This document shows, one piece after another, positions 49,530 through 58,130 of a DNA stretch of 64,000 bases. Under the pieces are notes generated by a model. It was given only the letters and a program-made list of their open reading frames with translations. It was not told where the DNA came from and ran no database searches. This stretch comes from Paraburkholderia kururiensis (GTDB taxonomy: Bacteria; Pseudomonadota; Gammaproteobacteria; Burkholderiales; Burkholderiaceae): assembly GCF_034424375.1 (NCBI RefSeq), contig NZ_CP139965.1, positions 4,712,001 to 4,776,000 of the forward strand, read 5' to 3'. The first letter of the stretch is position 1; the number at the start of each line of letters is the position of its first letter. The position numbers and the translations under genes were made by a program.

Positions 49530-50939
49530 TCAGTGCGCCGTGGCCGGTGCGCCGCCGTGCGCCTCGTCTTGTGCTTCGTCGTGCGCTTTGTCGTGCATGA
49601 GCACGAGTTCGCCACGCAGCGAATGTGGGTACGCGTGGTCGATTTTCACGTCGATCATCTGGCCGATCAGCCGCGCGTGCGACGCGACGGGCGCCGGGAA
49701 ATTGACCACGCGGTTGTTCTCGGTGCGGCCGGCTAGTTCGGTCGGGTCTTTGCGCGAAGGCCCTTCCACCAGAATGCGCTCCACCTTGCCCACCATCGCC
49801 GCGCTGATGCGCGCCACGTTTTCCTCGATGGTGGCCTGCAGGTGCTGCAGCCGTTTCAGCTTGACCTCGCGCGGCGTGTCGTCGTGCAGATTCGCCGCGG
49901 GCGTGCCGGGCCGCGGGCTGTAGATGAACGAGAAGCTCGTGTCGTAGCTCATCTCGTCGACGAGCGCCATGGTCTTCTCGAAGTCCGCTTCCGTTTCGCC
50001 CGGAAAGCCCACGATGATGTCCGTGGAGAGCGACAGATCGGGGCGGATCGCGCGCAGCCGGCGGATCACCGACTTGTATTCGAGCACTGTGTAGCCGCGC
50101 TTCATCGCCATCAGGATGCGGTCGGAGCCGTGCTGTACGGGCAGGTGCAGATGGCTCACGAGCTTGGGCACCTTCGCGTAGGTGTCGATCAGGCGCTGCG
50201 TGAATTCCTTCGGATGCGAAGTGGTATAGCGGATGCGTTCGATGCCCGGCACGTCGGCCACGTATTCGATCAGCGTGGCGAAGTCCGCGACTTCGTGTGA
50301 GCCGGCGGTCAGCGCTCCCTGGTAGGCGTTCACGTTCTGGCCGAGCAGCGTGACTTCGCGCACGCCCTGGTCGGCAAGGCCGGCTATTTCGGTCAGCACG
50401 TCGTCGAGCGGCCGCGACACTTCCTCGCCGCGCGTGTACGGCACGACGCAGTAGCTGCAGTACTTGCTGCAGCCTTCCATGATGGAGACGAACGCGCTCG
50501 GGCCTTCGACGCGGGCGGGCGGCAGGTGATCGAACTTCTCGATTTCGGGGAACGTGATGTCCACCTGCGCGCGGCCGCTCGCGCGACGGGCGTCGATCAT
50601 CTGCGGCAGGCGGTGCAGCGTTTGCGGACCGAACACGAGGTCGACGTAAGGCGCACGCGCGACGATGGCCGCGCCTTCCTGGCTCGCGACGCAGCCGCCC
50701 ACACCGATCAGCAGGTTGGGGTTCGCTTCCTTGAGTTCGCGCACGCGGCCCAGATCGGAGAAGACTTTTTCCTGCGCCTTTTCGCGCACGGAGCAGGTGT
50801 TGAAGAGAATGACGTCCGCGTCTTCGGGGGAGTCGGTCTTGACGAGCCCTTCAGCGGCGCCGAGCACGTCGACCATCTTGTCGGAGTCGTACTCGTTCAT
50901 CTGGCAGCCAAAGGTCTTTACATAAACTTTCTTGGTCAT
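49530..50939 (-). CDS. miaB: tRNA-2-methylthio-N6-dimethylallyladenosine synthase MiaB
   Basis: A 469-residue radical-SAM methylthiotransferase that modifies A37 of tRNAs reading UNN codons. The N-terminal auxiliary-cluster domain has Cys12 (VKTFGCQMNEYDSDKM), Cys49 (LFNTCSVRE) and a third in GVGGCVASQEG. The radical-SAM motif is GCSKYCSYCVVPYTRGEE, and a C-terminal TRAM domain follows. The ATG at 50939 gives MTKKVYVKTFGCQ; 15 upstream residues in frame are rejected. First gene of the minus-strand block. Confidence 0.98.
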   Translation of the reverse strand: MTKKVYVKTFGCQMNEYDSDKMVDVLGAAEGLVKTDSPEDADVILFNTCSVREKAQEKVFSDLGRVRELKEANPNLLIGVGGCVASQEGAAIVARAPYVDLVFGPQTLHRLPQMIDARRASGRAQVDITFPEIEKFDHLPPARVEGPSAFVSIMEGCSKYCSYCVVPYTRGEEVSRPLDDVLTEIAGLADQGVREVTLLGQNVNAYQGALTAGSHEVADFATLIEYVADVPGIERIRYTTSHPKEFTQRLIDTYAKVPKLVSHLHLPVQHGSDRILMAMKRGYTVLEYKSVIRRLRAIRPDLSLSTDIIVGFPGETEADFEKTMALVDEMSYDTSFSFIYSPRPGTPAANLHDDTPREVKLKRLQHLQATIEENVARISAAMVGKVERILVEGPSRKDPTELAGRTENNRVVNFPAPVASHARLIGQMIDVKIDHAYPHSLRGELVLMHDKAHDEAQDEAHGGAPATAH

Positions 50940-51396
50940 CGGGTTTCGCCGTTCGCAGTGGTTGACCTGGGGGCGTTGTTTCAAAAAGGTGGAGAGCCTC
51001 GCGCCGGGGTTGTTCGAATGAGGATTGCCGGAGTGCGGGCAGGGCCGGAAAAGCCGTGCCGCAGCGGCTCGGGCGCGCGGTGGAATTGCGTATTATAGCC
51101 CGCCGCCGTGTCCGCTTTGCGACCTGCGCAGCGCTGCCGGCCGGGCCTGACGGCCGTATTGGCCGCCGTCCCGGCAGGCGGCACCAGCCTGCCGTCTCCC
51201 CTTTGCCTTCCGCCTCGCCGCGTCCGATCCCGCCAAAACTCGCGGCTTCGGCGCCGTCTCATTCTTCGGTTCCGTTTGAAAATGTTTTTGATTCCTGGCC
51301 GATTATCAAATTGACGCGGCGCAGCGACAATGCGCGCCTTGTCGGGTCGTTGCGCGCACGGCGCGTCGACCTTTTGCATCGGACCAGGAGGTTTCC
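50940..51396. other. miaB-MFS divergent intergenic region
   Basis: This 457-base gap separates divergent miaB and the MFS gene. It holds the minus-strand TATAAT at 51092-51097 and, on the plus strand, TTGAAA (51277-51282) with GATTAT (51302-51307) spaced by 19 bases, a weak promoter candidate for the MFS gene. A 6-bp inverted repeat (TTTGAT at 51287-51292, ATCAAA at 51305-51310) overlaps it. I see no convincing small gene or terminator. Confidence 0.5.
51092..51097 (-). promoter_or_regulatory. Candidate -10 element of the miaB block
   Basis: ATTATA on the plus strand is a perfect TATAAT on the minus strand, 153 bases before the miaB ATG. The -35 region is poor (GCAAAG at 17 bases). It is the best promoter candidate for the miaB-phoH-ybeY unit. 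Confidence 0.4.
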
Positions 51397-52692
51397 ATGC
51401 CCATTCCCTTACTGGCGCTCGCGATCAGCGCGTTCGCCATCGGTACCACCGAGTTCGTCATCATGGGTTTGTTGCCCGACGTGGCGCGCGATCTGGCTGT
51501 CTCCATTCCCTCGGCGGGTCTGCTCGTGACCGGCTACGCGCTCGGCGTCGCCGTGGGCGCACCGCTGCTCGCCGTGGTCACGAGCCGCATGCCGCGCAAG
51601 CTTGCGTTGCAACTGCTCATGGGCGTGTTCGTCGCGGGCAACGTGCTGTGCGCGGTGGCGTCGGACTATTCGCTGTTGATGGTCGCGCGCGTCGTGGCGT
51701 CGTTTGCGCACGGCTCGTTCTTCGGCATCGGGTCTGTGGTGGCCGCCTCGCTCGTCGCGCAGGAAAAGCGCGCGAGCGCCATCGCGTTGATGTTCACCGG
51801 TCTCACGCTCGCGAACGTGCTGGGTGTGCCGTTCGGGACGTTCATCGGTCAGGAGTTCGGCTGGCGTATGGCGTTCTGGATCGTGAGCGCGCTCGGCGTG
51901 TTCTCGCTCGCCGGCATTACGGCGCTCGTGCCGAACCGCCATGACGCCGGCCCCGCAAGCCTCGGCCACGAGGTACGCGTGCTGCGCGAGCCGCAAGTGT
52001 GGTTGGCGCTCGCCATGACCATCCTCGGCTTCGGCGGCGTGTTCGTGGTGTTCACGTACATCGCGCCCATTCTCGAAAACGTCGCGGGCTTCTCACCGCG
52101 GGCCGTGACGCTGATCCTCGTGCTGTTCGGCGTGGGTCTCACGCTCGGCAACACGGTGGGCGGCAAGCTCGCGGATCGCGCGTTGATGCCCTCGCTCATG
52201 GGCATTCTCGCGGCGCTCGCCGTGGTGATGGCGGTGTTCACGAAGACGAGCCATTCGCAGATCGCGGCCGCCGTCACGGTATTCGTCTGGGGCGTGGCCG
52301 CGTTTGCCACGGTGCCGCCGTTGCAGATGCGCGTGGTGGAGAAGGCATCGGCCGCACCGAACCTTGCGTCGACGCTGAACATCGGCGCGTTCAATGTCGG
52401 CAACGCGGGCGGCGCGTGGCTGGGCGGGCTCGCCATCTCGCACGGCTTCGGCTACGACGCGTTGCCGTGGGTGGCGGCGGCGGTTTCGCTCGCGGCACTG
52501 TTCGTCACGTGGCTCGCGGCGCGTCTGGATTCGTCGCGAGCCGGCACTCCCGGGCAAGCGGTAGGCCGAGCGGCACCGGTGACGGCGCGCGAAGACGCGT
52601 GCTTAACGCGAGGCAACGCGGGCGCGCCCGAGCGAGCCTGGCCGCTTATGAAGAACGGTCCGAAGCTTTCCCGAAACCGTCCTCCGCGATAG
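51397..52692 (+). CDS. MFS transporter (DHA1 family, AraJ/YdhP-like)
   Basis: A 431-residue major-facilitator transporter with about twelve helices. The first helix pair has the DHA1-type ISAFAIGTTEFVIMGLLPDVARDL and the MPRKLALQLLMGVFVAGN loop; later GRVVASFAHGSFFGIGSVVAASLV-like sequence (ARVVASFAHGSFFGIG) is conserved in the arabinose-efflux/YdhP group. The last 45 residues are a basic, probably cytoplasmic tail. The substrate is unknown. Start: ATG at 51397 after AGGAGG. The XRE-cupin regulator 126 bases downstream may control it. Confidence 0.9.
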   Translation: MPIPLLALAISAFAIGTTEFVIMGLLPDVARDLAVSIPSAGLLVTGYALGVAVGAPLLAVVTSRMPRKLALQLLMGVFVAGNVLCAVASDYSLLMVARVVASFAHGSFFGIGSVVAASLVAQEKRASAIALMFTGLTLANVLGVPFGTFIGQEFGWRMAFWIVSALGVFSLAGITALVPNRHDAGPASLGHEVRVLREPQVWLALAMTILGFGGVFVVFTYIAPILENVAGFSPRAVTLILVLFGVGLTLGNTVGGKLADRALMPSLMGILAALAVVMAVFTKTSHSQIAAAVTVFVWGVAAFATVPPLQMRVVEKASAAPNLASTLNIGAFNVGNAGGAWLGGLAISHGFGYDALPWVAAAVSLAALFVTWLAARLDSSRAGTPGQAVGRAAPVTAREDACLTRGNAGAPERAWPLMKNGPKLSRNRPPR

Positions 52693-52818
52693 TGATAACG
52701 GTGTGAAGATAACTTCGTTGGCGCGGGCGTGGGCCGGTGCGACGATAGCCTCCGTTCGAGTTTCGGCCGCCGGATTCACGGCAGCACGAAGGAACAGTCG
52801 AAGGAAAAGGAGGCGATC

Positions 52819-53490
52819 ATGCATTCCCCGCTTGCGCTTGTCCGCGATGCCGCCGACGAGACGCCCGAGGCCCACGCCGGGCAGTTCGATCTGCTGGAGC
52901 ATCTCGTCGGCGTGAACCTTGCGCGGCTGCGTGCCGAGCGCCAGCTTTCGCTCGACGCGCTTGCCCGCGCGTCCGGCGTCTCGCGGGCGATGCTCGCGCA
53001 GATCGAGTCGGCACGCAGCGTGCCGTCCATCAAGGTGCTGAGCAAGATTGCCGCGGCGCTGAAGGTGTCGGTGGCGGCTTTCCTGCGCCGCCACGCCGTG
53101 AACGGTTTCGAGCACCTGCCGGCTGATCGCGCGCGGCGCCTCGTGAGCGCGGACGGCGGCTATGCCGAGCGCGCGCTCTATCCCGAAGGCGAGCCCGTTG
53201 CCGCCGAGTTCCACGAGCTGCGCATCGCGCCGCTGCACACCGAGTACGGCACGCGCCGCACGCCGGGCACGCTGGTGAATCTCGTGGTGAGCGTGGGAAC
53301 GCTGGAACTCAGCGTGCACGACCAGCGCCAGTTGCTCGCGACGGGCGACGCCATCGTGTTCGATGCCGACCAGCCGCACAGCCTGCGCAATCCCGGCGAC
53401 ACGGAGGCGCGCGCGTTTCGCGTCACCGTCAACGCGGAGACCCCGCCGCGCTGGGACGTTCCGCCCGAGGCGGCCCGGCACGACGCATGA
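52819..53490 (+). CDS. XRE family regulator with cupin domain
   Basis: A 223-residue regulator. A helix-turn-helix of the XRE type occupies residues about 30-85 (LARLRAERQLSLDALARASGVSRAMLAQIESARSVPSIKVLSKIAAALKV) and a C-terminal cupin-2 domain about 140-205 (LVVSVGTLELSVHDQRQLLATGDAIVFDADQPHSLRNPG). Such fusions sense small ligands and often control adjacent transporters. Start: ATG at 52819 after AAAAGGAGG; the frame is open to 52729, but the strong ribosome-binding site fixes the start. It is transcribed in the same direction as the MFS gene. Confidence 0.93.
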   Translation: MHSPLALVRDAADETPEAHAGQFDLLEHLVGVNLARLRAERQLSLDALARASGVSRAMLAQIESARSVPSIKVLSKIAAALKVSVAAFLRRHAVNGFEHLPADRARRLVSADGGYAERALYPEGEPVAAEFHELRIAPLHTEYGTRRTPGTLVNLVVSVGTLELSVHDQRQLLATGDAIVFDADQPHSLRNPGDTEARAFRVTVNAETPPRWDVPPEAARHDA

Positions 53491-53592
53491 GCGTGCGCCG
53501 CGCGGCCTCAAGGGTGCTTCCGGTTTCGTGGTTCGCTGCGCCATCCGCGCGGCTGTTGTATGCTTTGCCCGCCGGATTTTCCGGCAATCAGT

Positions 53593-53780
53593 GCGTCTTC
53601 AGGGCGGGGTGAAATTCCCCACCGGCGGTAGGTCAGCCTGCCTTCACGGCAAAGCCGGCGAGCCCGCGAGCGCCCGCTAGTCAGTACGAACGCCTGCGGC
53701 CTGTGTGCCGCGGCATGGCGGGGTCAGCAGATCTGGTGCGATGCCAGAGCCGACGGTCATAGTCCGGATGGAAGAAGATG
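53593..53780 (+). ncRNA. FMN riboswitch (RFN element)
   Basis: The conserved RFN core is present in order: AGGGCGGGGTGAAATTCCCC, ACCGGCGGTA, AGCCCGCGAGCG, GGTCAGCAGATCTGGTGCGA, GCCAGAGCCGACGGTCATAG and GTCCGGATGGAAGAAGAT. TCTTC near 53596 can pair with GAAGA near 53771 to close P1. It senses FMN and controls ribB, whose start lies 178 bases downstream. Whether it acts by terminating or by hiding the start is not clear. Confidence 0.97.
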
Positions 53781-53957
53781 TGCAGATGGTCACTCTGCCC
53801 GCCGTGGCCGGCGCGCGTCTACGCGCGTGCGGCGTGGCGCCACGTGTCGTTGCGGGGCGCTCCGGCCGGCCGCTTGCGGCTGCCCTGTGCGGGTGCGTTG
53901 TCTGTTTGCAATGCCCTGAAACGTTTTTCGCCCAACTTTTTGCGAGGAGCGTTTCAC

Positions 53958-54707
53958 ATGTCCCATTCTCCGTTGTCCTTCGGGGACTCCACCCGCCTTC
54001 AAGGCCAGACCAATACGGCGCGTCCGCTCGACGCCTCGGCCGATCTTCCGTGGCTGGCCACCGAACCCGTTCCGCCGCGTATTGCCGCCGCGCTGCAGGC
54101 CATGCGAGATGGTCGTCCCGTCGTGCTCCAGGACGACGACGACCGCGAGAACGAAGCGGATCTCGTCGTGGCCGCCGAGCGGCTCAGCGTCGAAACCATG
54201 GCGCTCCTGATCCGCGAATGCAGCGGCATCGTGTGCCTGTGCCTGCCGGACGAGAAAGTGCGCGCGCTCGAATTGCCGCCCATGGTCGCGCACAACGAGA
54301 GCCGCCACGGCACGGCGTTCACCGTTTCCATCGAGGCGCGCGAAGGCGTCACCACGGGTGTTTCGGCGGCGGACCGGCTCACCACGATTCGCACCGCGAT
54401 TGCGGACCACGCGAAGCCAGCCGACATCGCGCGCCCCGGCCACGTATTTCCGCTGCGTGCGGCGCCGGGCGGCGTGCTGGCGCGACGCGGCCATACCGAA
54501 GGCACCGTCGACCTCGCCGTGTTGGCGGGCCTCAAGCCGGCGGGCGTGCTGTGCGAATTGATGAACGCGGACGGCACGATGGCGCGTGGCGCCGAGGTGG
54601 AACGCTTTGCCGCGCAGCATCGTCTGCCGATGCTGACGATTGCCGAACTCGTCGAGTTTCGGGAGGCGCTTGCGGCCGCGCGCGAGTGCTGTACGGACGA
54701 GGCGTAA
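53958..54707 (+). CDS. ribB: 3,4-dihydroxy-2-butanone-4-phosphate synthase RibB
   Basis: A 249-residue enzyme that makes the four-carbon unit of riboflavin from ribulose 5-phosphate. The metal-binding acidic loop is DDDDRENEADLVVAAE (residues about 58-73), with SGIVCLCLP, HGTAFTVSIEAREGVTTGVSAADR, HVFPLRAAPGGVLARRGHTE and LCELMNADGTMARG following. The first 35 residues are a variable leader. There is no GTP cyclohydrolase II domain, so this is a stand-alone RibB. Start: ATG at 53958 with GAGGAG upstream. The preceding FMN riboswitch gives feedback control. Confidence 0.96.
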   Translation: MSHSPLSFGDSTRLQGQTNTARPLDASADLPWLATEPVPPRIAAALQAMRDGRPVVLQDDDDRENEADLVVAAERLSVETMALLIRECSGIVCLCLPDEKVRALELPPMVAHNESRHGTAFTVSIEAREGVTTGVSAADRLTTIRTAIADHAKPADIARPGHVFPLRAAPGGVLARRGHTEGTVDLAVLAGLKPAGVLCELMNADGTMARGAEVERFAAQHRLPMLTIAELVEFREALAAARECCTDEA

Positions 54708-54758
54708 CGCGCGATAGCGCGCGCAGGTTTGCGGCGAGGCGTCCCGCCTCGCAGTCGC

Positions 54759-55445
54759 TCAGGACTGCACGTCCCCGAACTCGCCGCGCACGCCGCTTTC
54801 GATCAGCGCGGGCAGCGCGTCCATGTGTTCGATGATCCGCGTGAGGCCCATTTCGCGCAGCACGTCTGCGTAGCCGTGCGGAATGTGGCTCGCGCCCACG
54901 AACGCGATGGTCTTCATACCGGCGGCGCGCGCGGCGTTGAGCCCCGCGATGCTGTCTTCCACCACGACGCAGCGCGCCGGCTCCACGCCGAGCTGTTGCG
55001 CGGCGTATAGGTAGACATCGGGGAAGGGCTTGGGCCGCGGCACCTGCTCGGCGCTAAACACGCGCGGCCCGAAGATATTGGCGAGCCCCGCGCGCCGCAC
55101 CGACGCGCTCACGCGCGAAAGCCGGCTGTTCGACACCACGGCGGCAGGCAGCGGCACGCGCAGCAAGGCATCGCGCACGCCGTTGATGGGGCTCAGCGAT
55201 TCGGCCAGCGCGCGCTCCACGTTATGTTCGATCGTCTCGAGAAAGTCGGGCGGCAACTGAAGGTTGAACTCGCTCGCGACGTTCGACAGAAAACGCGAGG
55301 TCTGCTGGCCGAACGCCGTTTTCACGACAGGGCCGAAGTCGATGCCCGGGAAGGTGGCGGTGAGGGTTTCGGCGAGCACGCGGTCGGCAATGACTTCGCT
55401 GTCGACGAGCACGCCGTCGCAGTCGCAGATGAGATGGTCGATCAT
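54759..55445 (-). CDS. HAD-superfamily hydrolase (phosphoglucomutase/phosphatase-like)
   Basis: A 228-residue haloacid-dehalogenase hydrolase, subfamily IA. Motif I is LICDCDGVLVDSEVIADRVLAE at residues 4-25, motif II includes VVSNSRLSRV, and motifs III/IV are VPRPKPFPDVYLYAAQQLGV and CVVVEDSIAGLNAARAAG. The substrate is not evident; relatives act on sugar phosphates. The start is the ATG at 55445. It is downstream of glpF with a gap of about 205 bases and may be part of the glycerol transcript. Confidence 0.9.
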   Translation of the reverse strand: MIDHLICDCDGVLVDSEVIADRVLAETLTATFPGIDFGPVVKTAFGQQTSRFLSNVASEFNLQLPPDFLETIEHNVERALAESLSPINGVRDALLRVPLPAAVVSNSRLSRVSASVRRAGLANIFGPRVFSAEQVPRPKPFPDVYLYAAQQLGVEPARCVVVEDSIAGLNAARAAGMKTIAFVGASHIPHGYADVLREMGLTRIIEHMDALPALIESGVRGEFGDVQS

Positions 55446-55650
55446 GCAGGAAACCGGATGAAGCGCGTCCGGCGGCGGCGCGCGCGGGAATGGGGAAGGC
55501 GCCATGATACGTCCTTCGTGCCGCGCATCGTGATGTCTTCAAGCGCGGCCCGCATGCGCTTGGGGAAATGCTCAGTCATCCTGAAGTATCGGGAGACGGG
55601 CGGCTGCCTTGCTGCGCACGCCGCCCGTCATGCTCAGCGACGCGGGGCCG

Positions 55651-56358
55651 TCAATGCGCGTGCATGTAGATCCACGCGGCCATCGACCCGCCCGCGAGCG
55701 GGCCCAGCACTGGAATCCACGCGTAGTGCCAGTCGCTGTCGCGCTTGCCGGGAATAGGCAGCAGTGCGTGCACGAGCCGCGGCGACAGGTCGCGCGCCGG
55801 ACTCATCGCGTAGCCCGTCGGTCCGCCCAGCGAGATACCGATGCCGAGCACGAGCAGACCCACGGGCAGCGCGTCGAGCGCACCGAGCCCCACCTGCGGC
55901 GAGGCCAGATACAGCACGCCGAGAATCAGTACGAAGGTGCAGATCATTTCGGTGAGGAAGTTGTGCGGCACGCTGCGAATGGCGGGCGCCGTGCAGAACA
56001 CGCCGAGCTTCACGTCGGGATCGGCTTCTTTCGCGAAGTGTTGCCGGTAGGCGAGCCAGACGAGCAGCGCGCCTGCCATGCCGCCCAGCATCTGCGCGGC
56101 CACGTAGCCGGGCACCTTGCTCCATGGGAACTTGCCAGCGAGCGCCAGCGCTACGGTCACGACGGGATTCAGATGCGCGCCGCTGAACGACGCGGTGATG
56201 TACACCGCCACGAACACCGCCATCGCCCAACCCATCACGATGACGATGAGGTCGGCGCCCTTGCCCTTGGTGCGCGCGAGCAGCACGTTGGCGACGGCGC
56301 CGTCGCCCAGCAGCACGAGCATGGCCGTGCCCACGAACTCCGCAATATAGGGTGACAT
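55651..56358 (-). CDS. glpF: Glycerol facilitator (aquaglyceroporin) GlpF
   Basis: A 235-residue major intrinsic protein with six helices, letting glycerol enter by facilitated diffusion. It is last of the glpD-glpK-glpF series. The first pore motif reads GAHLNPVVT (N64-P65-V66) and the second reads YAMSPARD (S186-P187-A188), where typical GlpF has NPA and NPARD. The helix-ending arginine at 189 and the PTG preceding it are kept. Start: ATG at 56358 with GGAGAACAAG upstream. Despite the changes, membrane topology looks intact. Confidence 0.93.
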   Translation of the reverse strand: MSPYIAEFVGTAMLVLLGDGAVANVLLARTKGKGADLIVIVMGWAMAVFVAVYITASFSGAHLNPVVTVALALAGKFPWSKVPGYVAAQMLGGMAGALLVWLAYRQHFAKEADPDVKLGVFCTAPAIRSVPHNFLTEMICTFVLILGVLYLASPQVGLGALDALPVGLLVLGIGISLGGPTGYAMSPARDLSPRLVHALLPIPGKRDSDWHYAWIPVLGPLAGGSMAAWIYMHAH

Positions 56359-56385
56359 TCTTGTTCTCCTGATCCATTGGGGATA

Positions 56386-56408
56386 CGGTCCGCCATGGCG
56401 ACGGACCG
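56386..56408. repeat. Inverted repeat between glpK and glpF
   Basis: CGGTCCG (56386-56392) and CGGACCG (56402-56408) form a perfect 7-bp repeat over nine bases, about 30 bases before the glpF start on the minus strand. It lacks a T-run and may shape the intercistronic mRNA. Confidence 0.4.
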
Positions 56409-56488
56409 CTGGTTCACCAGGCCGCAGCCGGCCGGTCCTGCCCGCAGGGCAACCGGGGCGCAGCGGGGACTGCTTCAGGCGAGGGGGA

Positions 56489-57988
56489 TCAGGGCGCGTC
56501 GGCCCAGGCCTTCGCGGCGCGCACGGCGCGCTGCCAGCCGTCGAGGCACTGCTTGACGTCGCGCGGCTCCATGGCGGGCGAGAAGCGGCGGTCGAGCTGC
56601 CATTGCTGCTGCAATTCGCCTACGTCCTTCCAGTAGCCCACGGCGAGACCCGCCAGATACGCGGCGCCCAGCGCCGTGGTTTCGCTGACCTGCGGACGAA
56701 CCGCATCCACGCCGAGCATGTCGGCCTGGAACTGCATGAGCAGGTTGTTCGCGCAGGCGCCGCCGTCCACGCGCAACTCGCCGATGCGGATGCCCGAGTC
56801 GGCCTCCATGGCTTTCAGCACGTCGACGGACTGATACGCGATGGAGTCGAGCGCCGCACGCGCGATATGTGCCGACGTGGTGCCGCGCGTGATGCCGAAA
56901 AGCGTGCCGCGCGCGCGGGCATTCCAGTGCGGCGCGCCCAGCCCGGCGAATGCGGGCACGAGGTAGACGCCGTCGCAATGCGGCACGCTGCGCGCGAGGC
57001 TTTCGATTTCCGAGGCGCTCTTGATGATGCCGAGCCCGTCGCGCAGCCATTGCACCACGGCGCCCGCGATGAAGATGCTGCCTTCCAGCGCGTAGTTGAT
57101 CTGGTCGCCGATCTGCCAGGCAATGGTCGTGACGAGATTGTTCTTCGACTCGATCGGCTTGCTGCCCGTGTTCATCACGAGAAAGCAACCGGTGCCGTAA
57201 GTGTTCTTCACCATGCCGGACTCGGTGCACATCTGCCCGAAGAGCGCGGCGTGCTGGTCGCCGGCAATGCCGCCAATCGGAATCTTCGAGGCGAACACGG
57301 TGGTCACGGTCGGACCGTACACCTCGGACGACGGACGCACCTCGGGCAACATGCTGCGCGGAATGTCGAGCGCTTCGAGCAGTTCGTCGTCCCACTTCAA
57401 CGTATGGATGTTGAAGAGCATGGTGCGCGACGCGTTGGTGACGTCGGTGATGTGCAGGCTGTGCTTCGTGAAGTTCCACACGAGCCAGCTGTCCACGGTG
57501 CCGAAGGCGAGGCGGCCTTGCCTGGCCTTTTCGCGCGCGCCTTCCACGTTGTCGAGAATCCAGCGGATTTTCGTGGCGGAGAAGTAGGCGTCGATAGGCA
57601 AGCCGGTTTTCGCGCGCACTTTCTCTTCGAGCCCTTGCGCCTTCAGCTGGTCGCAGAAGTCGGCGGTGCGGCGGTCCTGCCAGACGATGGCGTTGTAGAC
57701 GGGATGGCCTGTTTCGCGATCCCACACGATGGTGGTCTCACGCTGATTCGTGATGCCGATACCGGCAATCGACGTGCCGTTCAGCCCGGCACGCGTCACC
57801 GCTTCGGCCGCGACGCCGGCTTGAGTCGACCAGATCTCCTGAGGATCGTGCTCTACCCAGCCGGGCTTCGGGTAGATCTGCTGGAATTCCTTTTGCGCCG
57901 TGGAAACGATGTTTCCCTGACGGTCGAACAGAATGGCGCGCGAGCTGGTGGTGCCCTGGTCGAGTGCGAGGATGTACTGGTCCGTCAT
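56489..57988 (-). CDS. glpK: Glycerol kinase
   Basis: A 499-residue FGGY-family kinase that traps glycerol as glycerol 3-phosphate. The ATP-binding start DQGTTSSRAILFDRQGN, the substrate region GITNQRETTIVWDRETG, GIAGDQHAALFGQMC and the ADP-binding stretch RVDGGACANNLLMQFQADMLG are all present. Length is normal. The ATG at 57988 follows GGAGAAG on the minus strand; an in-frame ATG at 58003 would add five residues. It follows glpD by 142 bases and precedes glpF by about 130 bases. Confidence 0.98.
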   Translation of the reverse strand: MTDQYILALDQGTTSSRAILFDRQGNIVSTAQKEFQQIYPKPGWVEHDPQEIWSTQAGVAAEAVTRAGLNGTSIAGIGITNQRETTIVWDRETGHPVYNAIVWQDRRTADFCDQLKAQGLEEKVRAKTGLPIDAYFSATKIRWILDNVEGAREKARQGRLAFGTVDSWLVWNFTKHSLHITDVTNASRTMLFNIHTLKWDDELLEALDIPRSMLPEVRPSSEVYGPTVTTVFASKIPIGGIAGDQHAALFGQMCTESGMVKNTYGTGCFLVMNTGSKPIESKNNLVTTIAWQIGDQINYALEGSIFIAGAVVQWLRDGLGIIKSASEIESLARSVPHCDGVYLVPAFAGLGAPHWNARARGTLFGITRGTTSAHIARAALDSIAYQSVDVLKAMEADSGIRIGELRVDGGACANNLLMQFQADMLGVDAVRPQVSETTALGAAYLAGLAVGYWKDVGELQQQWQLDRRFSPAMEPRDVKQCLDGWQRAVRAAKAWADAP

Positions 57989-58130
57989 GTGTCTCTTCTC
58001 CATGCGTTTTCGTGAATCGCGAGCGGGGACTCGCGACGGGGAAAAGCCTGTTGTTCTGCGTACCGTTCGACTGCGGTCCGATTACTGAGCTACTGATCCA
58101 TTGTGCCGATCGACGGCATGCGCGCCGGCT

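Noticed and set aside
58001..58110. A search for a GlpR operator before glpK, near GTTTTCGTGAA.
   Set aside because: Only a partial half-site; both halves of the palindrome are not present.
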